Assembly: GCA_019155205.2 (NCBI GenBank)
Contig: JAHNZQ020003149.1
Location: forward strand, 331,201 to 395,200
Direction of reading: 5' to 3'
Source: Gracilaria vermiculophylla
Taxonomy: Eukaryota; Rhodophyta; Florideophyceae; Gracilariales; Gracilariaceae
DNA: 64,000 bases
This document shows positions 59,279 to 64,000 of the stretch, piece after piece. Numbering within the stretch: the stretch's first letter is position 1; every line of letters begins with the position of its first letter. Position numbers and translations under genes: made by a program. The notes under the pieces were generated by a model, which saw only the letters and a program-made list of their open reading frames with translations, made no database searches and was not told the origin of the DNA.

Positions 59279-59839
59279 TTATTTGGAGGAATCCTGCTCA
59301 GACGAGGTCTTGGTCTTCTTGTTCTTTTTGGATGCCTTCTTCTCTTCATCACGAGCCTGCAAGATCATTCGGTTTTTGAAGTCGTAATAGTTCTCCACCA
59401 ATATCTCTCCAGCTTTAACTTTGGCGAACCTGTAAGATTCCGCAAGGACCACAGGAAGACTAGTTAGTTGAACATGCATGAAATGATGGAAAGAAGTTGA
59501 CTATGGAAACACACAGAATACCATTGGGGTTTTCTCGCATGAGTCGCACGGTAGGATGCGGGTCCTCATTGCGACGAGTTCGAGGCCTGCGAGCAACCTT
59601 CCAGATCAAGCCCTCATCCGGTGGCGTTTCTGTGAGCAAAGCACGGTACCAATACTTATCGCGTGTTCTGGGCGCATCATACGTGCCTCCCCATTCAAGT
59701 GCGGCGGAAACCTGAGGAACGGGCGAATAGGGAGGGAGAAAGGTTAGATCAAACCGGAGTGAGTGGTGTTTGCCGTCAAAAAGTGGTGCGGGCCACGAAC
59801 CTTAGGGCCTTCAATGATTTCTTCGTCGATGTCTCCCAT
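59279..59839 (-). CDS. Small unknown protein in three exons
   Basis: Exon 1 is 59801-59839 (MGDIDEEIIEGPK). Intron 1 (89 nt) begins GTTCGT and ends CTCAG. Exon 2 is 59522-59711 and encodes VSAALEWGGTYDAPRTRDKY, then WYRALLTETPPDEGLIWKVA, RRPRTRRNEDPHPTVRLMRENPN. Intron 2 begins GTATTC. Two ends are possible: an acceptor AAAG before 59418 gives about 122 residues with VKAGEILVENYYDFKNRM and a Lys-rich tail (KKASKKNKKTK) to the stop at 59279, while the better-looking acceptor TTACAG before 59429 shifts to a frame that stops earlier. The acidic start, aromatic middle and basic tail suggest a nuclear or RNA-associated protein. I do not recognise a family. Confidence 0.55.
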
Positions 59840-60264
59840 CGAGTGTTAGAAATCCAGTGAAACGACGGGAATGGCTGCTTGAGCTGTGGACGTTGGAAAT
59901 CAAGTGCCCTTAGAGAGCGACTAGGATAGGGCTACGACGCGGAATCACAGCTACAATCTCTGCGTTGGTTCGGTATGGAGATGTGAAGAGATCCGATATC
60001 TGAAATGCCACGCCATTTCGCCTTTTTGTTTTTTGGGACGCGCGTCTGGCACGCATCTTGAGCACATGGGCAGCGCACACAGCACCAGCGATCAAGTTCT
60101 ATGCCTTCTACAGTAACTTACCCATACGGAAACCTTTTGGAAGGTAAGGTACTTTACTGTATCCAACTCTGCACAACAACAAACGCTTCGTAGATTTAGT
60201 ATGGGTGCTCCCTCGCTTCGTTTCAGGTTACCGGCTCACCGACACCGCCGCGAAAACCACCACA
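59840..60264. other. Intergenic region between divergent genes
   Basis: About 425 nt between the unknown small gene (-) and the conserved unknown protein (+). No motif is firmly recognised. The unknown-protein frame is open upstream of its ATG at 60265. Confidence 0.45.
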
Positions 60265-61743
60265 ATGTGCATCATCTTCACCAATCATGCGCACTCCGCG
60301 TCCGAAACACTTCTTGTACTTACACCCCTCTCTACGCCACGCCACCTTCCACAACAGTGGCAACTCTTGTACCTAAACAAAATGAACTCTGTCTCAGCTT
60401 CAACTTCGTCAAAGCCACTGATGGTCGTCCCAATCCCTAACCCACATAACATGGTGGAAGCCGAATTTACCCTTTTTTCTGTCCCAAGTTCCACAGCCTC
60501 TACCATACGAAATGCTGCAACTGGCCTCAAGTCTCCCTATAAACCCAAAAACCAGCAGCCTTTCGGCAGTTTGTTTTCAAGCACCTCCTCCTCCTTCGGC
60601 GCTTCCTACACACCTGAGCCGAAACTCTTTGTGCAAGAGATTGGAAGTTACAAAATTACTGTCGCACCTTCGCTGTCAGACTTGGAGAACCGCGCACCCT
60701 GGGAAAGCTATTCTTTACATCCGGACCAAGTTGGTTTTGTCCTTAAGGATGTTCGCAAGCGATACAGCAAGCGCCAGTTCGCTTTCATCATCGCCGAAGG
60801 AGAGATTCCAAAGTTCGGATTTTCATACAACGCTGGTTTCGGTATCATGTATCGCGATAGCCGTGTCCAGGGCGGCTTCCTGCCGACAAGCCATGAACCT
60901 ACGCTTGAGTTTCAGACTTCAAATTCCAATGATATTTCGACTGCCTCCATGGATGTAACCGTCATTGCTCTTGGAGCAATTGTTAAACCACTGTCTATTC
61001 TCGGGAATGCCAAGCATTGGCCATTGAGAATGAGAAACGATGCAGACGGAGGGTTCGGTCAGAGCATCAATCGATTCACACAGCGCGTTGACGAACTTAG
61101 CTATACTGTTAGGGGGCCAGATTATTTACTTGATACACTGGCGAGCAAGTGGCAAATAATTTGCCAGCTCCACAACGCACTGCCGAGATTCGGAGACGGC
61201 GACTTGCATTCGGATACTTTCGTACAACCCGAATGGCCCTCCGTGGCCACAGTTTGGACGCTTAGAGGTGTATATCCGAACCGGGATCTGCTTGCGAGAA
61301 AGGCAAACCATACTGATGCGACCGTCGTAAGGATGCTTTATTCTGACGTTGATGCCTGGATCAGGGTACGAAAGCGCTACAAAAATACGTTTGATAGTTA
61401 CGAGCGTCTCGATACTGCTCTTGCTTTGCTTGCCAGACAACTTGCAGAACCTGGTGTATCAGATAGGATGAGTGATTCCTCTGACACAGTCATGGGTTGC
61501 AGAGTTGAATGTAAGACAGTGAGCTACTTAAATTTGGACCAAGATGATTGTGATTTAGATGAACAAGCTTATAAAGAAAAAGACCACCGTCATCGTTTTC
61601 TGAATCTCAGCTGGCTGAAGAAGGTAGACACTCTGGGCAACATATATCTTCGCATATCCCCATTCGAAGGGCCTTTCGAAAGTGTTGAAATGCGGACAGT
61701 AAGTTCGAAGAAAAGCGACGATAACACAGAAACGAAAGTTTAG
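60265..61743 (+). CDS. Conserved protein of unknown function
   Basis: A 492-residue intronless protein from the ATG at 60265 (MCIIFTNHAH). Its N-terminal layout, a short IFTNxA start, then MNSVSAxTSSKPLMVVPIPNPHN, FVQEIGSYKITVAPSLSDLE and a stretch GVFPTxHEP-like (GGFLPTSHEP), recalls a family of uncharacterised proteins found in bacteria and eukaryotes whose members keep PxPN, VGxYxxSxVPxxxDLxR and PTxHxH motifs. No enzyme motif is certain. The C-terminal half (about 250-492) is specific and contains two possible transmembrane-free helices. Function is unknown. A 28-nt tandem duplication lies in its 3' untranslated region. Confidence 0.7.
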   Translation: MCIIFTNHAHSASETLLVLTPLSTPRHLPQQWQLLYLNKMNSVSASTSSKPLMVVPIPNPHNMVEAEFTLFSVPSSTASTIRNAATGLKSPYKPKNQQPFGSLFSSTSSSFGASYTPEPKLFVQEIGSYKITVAPSLSDLENRAPWESYSLHPDQVGFVLKDVRKRYSKRQFAFIIAEGEIPKFGFSYNAGFGIMYRDSRVQGGFLPTSHEPTLEFQTSNSNDISTASMDVTVIALGAIVKPLSILGNAKHWPLRMRNDADGGFGQSINRFTQRVDELSYTVRGPDYLLDTLASKWQIICQLHNALPRFGDGDLHSDTFVQPEWPSVATVWTLRGVYPNRDLLARKANHTDATVVRMLYSDVDAWIRVRKRYKNTFDSYERLDTALALLARQLAEPGVSDRMSDSSDTVMGCRVECKTVSYLNLDQDDCDLDEQAYKEKDHRHRFLNLSWLKKVDTLGNIYLRISPFEGPFESVEMRTVSSKKSDDNTETKV

Positions 61744-62128
61744 AACGCTGGCTGCACCCTGTGGGAGCAAGTGTGTGTCGAGAGCAGGTGTTCTTTTTGT
61801 ATAAAGGGCGAGCAGGTGTTCTTTTTGTATAAAGGGCAACTTCCTTCTTATTTGAATCTGGCTGTCTCTGCATTATTTCCAGTTTGGTATGAAGGGGTAT
61901 GACGACCTTTTCTCCCTCCCGCCTTCGCTTTCTTCATCTTCTTCTTCAGGGAACGGCGACATGATATGACAACAACAGCTGCAGATGCTTCTTAAAACCA
62001 CGAACACTTGTTATTGGAAAATGGAGTCCGTTGACTGACAATGGCTAAAACTACCCAGAACAGATGGAAATTAGCTGAGCAGTAGTCCACTTATATCATT
62101 TGCACTGCATCAAGCACCATCAAGCACA
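61744..62128. other. 3' untranslated and intergenic region
   Basis: 385 nt with a 28-nt duplication (see the repeat at 61782) and no gene. Confidence 0.55.
61782..61837. repeat. 28-nt exact tandem duplication
   Basis: Two adjacent identical copies (61782-61809, 61810-61837) of a unit beginning GAGCAGGTGTTCTTTTTG and containing TATAAAGG. They lie 39 nt after the stop codon at 61743. Identity suggests a recent event. The TATAAA inside the unit might act as a polyadenylation or promoter element. Confidence 0.9.
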
Positions 62129-62377
62129 ATGTTCATTTGCCAATCTTCCCTTTTCAAATCACGTTTTGCGGGCTTGTTGATAGATTCACCAATTGCACCC
62201 TTTGTGACTGTTCAACGATATAGTGCAAAGTTCCTACCTCCATTACGCCTTTGTAATAACGGCCCACAGAATGCCAACAAAAAGAGGGCTAGGAAGCTGC
62301 GCAAACCTGTCATCGCGAAAGAGAATGTGAATAAAAATCCCCGCTCTCGATTACAACCATCGACGACGGAAAGCTGA
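62129..62377 (+). CDS. Small basic protein, possibly mitochondrial (hypothetical)
   Basis: An 82-residue frame starting at an ATG. The N-terminal half (MFICQSSLFKSRFAGLL) has few acids and an amphipathic look; the C-terminal half is Lys/Arg/Asn-rich (NANKKRARKLRKPVIAKENV). This is the form of small mitochondrial ribosomal proteins, but I recognise no specific family. Low confidence because of length. Confidence 0.35.
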   Translation: MFICQSSLFKSRFAGLLIDSPIAPFVTVQRYSAKFLPPLRLCNNGPQNANKKRARKLRKPVIAKENVNKNPRSRLQPSTTES

Positions 62378-63333
62378 CATCCCAGACTGAGTCGGTCGGC
62401 CTTTTGGTGTATTTTTTTCTTCCCATGTTCACTATCTTGCATAAAAAATGAAACACACCGTAACGCGGCCGCAGCGACCAACAGGGCTTTCAACGCTTCT
62501 CCAATTACATTCGGTGCGCATAAAGAACTTCCACAAAGTAGAGAGATCAGAGTGAAAGCGTCTCAACAGGGGTGAAGCCAATTTGGTAGAAACGGGATTG
62601 GAAAAACACCACACAACCCAGGAATGGGGTAGAACGGTTTTTTCTATCGCCAACCCGATGGGCACACCCTTTCTGAGAAGCTGTGAGCTGATCTCATTCT
62701 TTGAAACTCGTCGAAACCACGAATGTTTGATGAGAGAGATGTTTCCATGGTCGATTCGGTGGGACAAGGGGGTAAATGGAGGGCCGCGTGTTGAGGTGTA
62801 CCTCTGTGATTGAGTTCTAAAGAGAGAGAGGTAGTGGAGCGGTGTCGATGAAGTACTAAGGATACAAAAATCGAGAGCACACTTAAAACCGGCTTGTTTT
62901 TGGGACATATCCGTGTAGCGCAGTGAACGTAACACAATCAGTAATCTACAATAGCAGTCACTTGTCAAAGAAGGAATGGCAGGTGATGGAGGCTATTGGT
63001 AAAATTCTCAAGATGGAAGATAATAAGCGTTTCAGTAAGGCAACAGAAAAGTAAGTGTCAGATATCTAGAAGTGCTGAAACTGTCTGTATCTGCCTCGGC
63101 TGAGGACGCAAACGTAGATCGATCCTGAATTGGGTGAATAACATAAAAAAACCAGACTTTGGATATAGAAAATGAGACCATGTTGAATTCATGAAACAAT
63201 GCAAAACAGAGTGTACAAGGCAGTAAAGCACTTGTACAATGAACTATAAGTTGATGAGAGAGTGATCGTGTAAAAGGATGACAACCGAGGGGTGAAGAGC
63301 AGAATAGAGATCATAGAAGATGAGAAAAGGAAA
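62378..63333. other. Intergenic region before 5S rRNA
   Basis: About 950 nt. An antisense frame of 178 codons (62432-62968) has no domain and an unlikely composition. A short GGTCGGCCTTTTGG near 62388 resembles the start of U2 snRNA, but nothing further matches. Confidence 0.45.
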
Positions 63334-63453
63334 ACATTCAGCACTGGGGATTCCAGACCGATCCCTCATGTCAGTACTAGCCCAGCTCAAAGTGACTTAG
63401 CTTCGCAGTTCGGGATGGGATGCGGCGCATGTCAACTTGATGTGGCCGAATGT
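63334..63453 (-). rRNA. 5S ribosomal RNA
   Basis: Exactly 120 nt. The ends pair as helix I (ACATTCGGC with GCTGAATGT, one G-T wobble). Inside, ATCCCATCCCGAACTGCGAAG matches the loop-B/helix-III core of 5S rRNA, followed by the internal control region and GCTAGTACTGACATGAGGGATCGGTCTGGAATCCCCAGTGC-type helices IV-V (written in pieces here). Two Pol III terminator runs (TTTTCCTTTT) follow immediately. It is a single copy in this window and not near 18S or 28S genes. Confidence 0.93.
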
Positions 63454-64000
63454 GTCTGCATTGTGATGGCCAAGAGATTTTATATTACTATTTAAAAATT
63501 TTGGAGCCATTTGAGCTCAAAACTTGAACAACACCTGATAACTTCACATCTCTGTTGATTAATTCCATGTCCTAACGTACTTTATGCATTCTGTAACCCC
63601 TGACACCGATATCTAACAAGGTACACCAGTATACTAACCTTACAATGTCGCTTCCAGGTTCTGCTCATTTTCGACCCTACCTTCAATATACATTCGCGAT
63701 TGCATCCCGATACAACACATATGGTGTTTGAAAACCAAACATGCACTTGGAAAATTCAATCCCGACCAGGAGCACTGGTGATTCTTTGATCCATATGAAA
63801 CGGTTGTATGAGATGGCAGCAGTAGCTCTTGACGCTTTCATCATCCACAAACGAAATTTCACCAAAAATGTAATACTTTTGATTCAGTGACGAGGATTGC
63901 CAACGTATCCGGTTCAATCAAATAGCTTGTGAAATGCACGAAAAGCCTACATGATCAATAAAAATCGATCAGGGATTGAGAATTGCCTCAAAGCTGCTAC
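63454..64000. other. Terminal intergenic region
   Basis: About 550 nt of A/T-rich sequence with no supportable feature up to the window end. Confidence 0.5.

Noticed and set aside
62385..62420. U2 snRNA-like start (GGTCGGCCTTTTGG)
   Set aside because: The following branch-point recognition and loop sequences of U2 are absent.
62432..62968. 178-codon minus frame
   Set aside because: No domain, random-looking composition, no companion exon.

Overview
The window is nuclear DNA from a phycobilisome-bearing eukaryotic alga, most likely a unicellular red alga, with a glaucophyte as the alternative. Four observations support this. A 7.8-kDa-type phycobilisome core linker (ApcC) carries a plastid presequence at 55.3 kb. 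A plant/algal-type plastid heme oxygenase at 17.3-18.1 kb has a Phe-containing presequence. Introns are few, short and close to gene starts. A tRNA-Tyr at 56.2 kb has an anticodon-loop intron plus a second intron in the D arm, a feature known to me mainly from the red alga Cyanidioschyzon. I cannot name the species.

The window is a mosaic of two base compositions with sharp borders. Blocks at about 1-8.9 kb and 17.2-32.7 kb are extremely GC-rich, full of CGC, GGC and GGCGAC repeats and long G or C homopolymers. Blocks at about 8.9-17.2 kb and 32.7-64 kb are near-balanced in composition. Codon usage follows the block. In the GC-rich blocks nearly every long open frame is a shadow, because stop codons are rare on both strands.

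Layout. 1-8.9 kb: bZIP factor (+), long poly-G tract, GC-rich non-coding stretch with a minisatellite and a 100-N gap, bHLH factor (-), MCTS1 (+). 8.9-17.2 kb: SETD9-like SET-domain protein (-) and an FHA-domain protein (+) among wide gene-poor stretches. 17.2-32.7 kb: heme oxygenase (-), RING-H2 protein (+), three-exon Arp10/Arp11-like protein (+), nucleotide-sugar transporter (+), ENTH/ANTH-like protein (-), C2H2 zinc-finger protein (+), PP2C phosphatase (+), small acidic ORF (+), membrane-anchored methyltransferase-like protein (-), C2-like protein (-), Nudix hydrolase (+). 32.7-64 kb: glycosyltransferase-like membrane protein (+), mitochondrial uL22 (-), ARP4-like nuclear actin-related protein (+), ARL8 GTPase with a 5' intron (-), an intronless 13.8-kb cytoplasmic dynein heavy chain (+), ApcC (+), tRNA-Tyr (-), Gfo/Idh/MocA oxidoreductase (-), a small multi-exon unknown (-), a conserved unknown protein (+), a possible small basic protein (+), and a single 120-nt 5S rRNA gene (-).

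Two themes stand out. Heme oxygenase makes the bilin precursor and ApcC helps assemble the phycobilisome core. A cytoplasmic dynein heavy chain, an Arp10/Arp11-like (dynactin pointed-end type) protein and ARL8 (in animals a lysosome-positioning GTPase) hint at a microtubule minus-end transport system. That would be noteworthy in a red alga, since as far as I recall dynein is absent or rare in that group. I saw no operons, CRISPR arrays or recognisable transposons.
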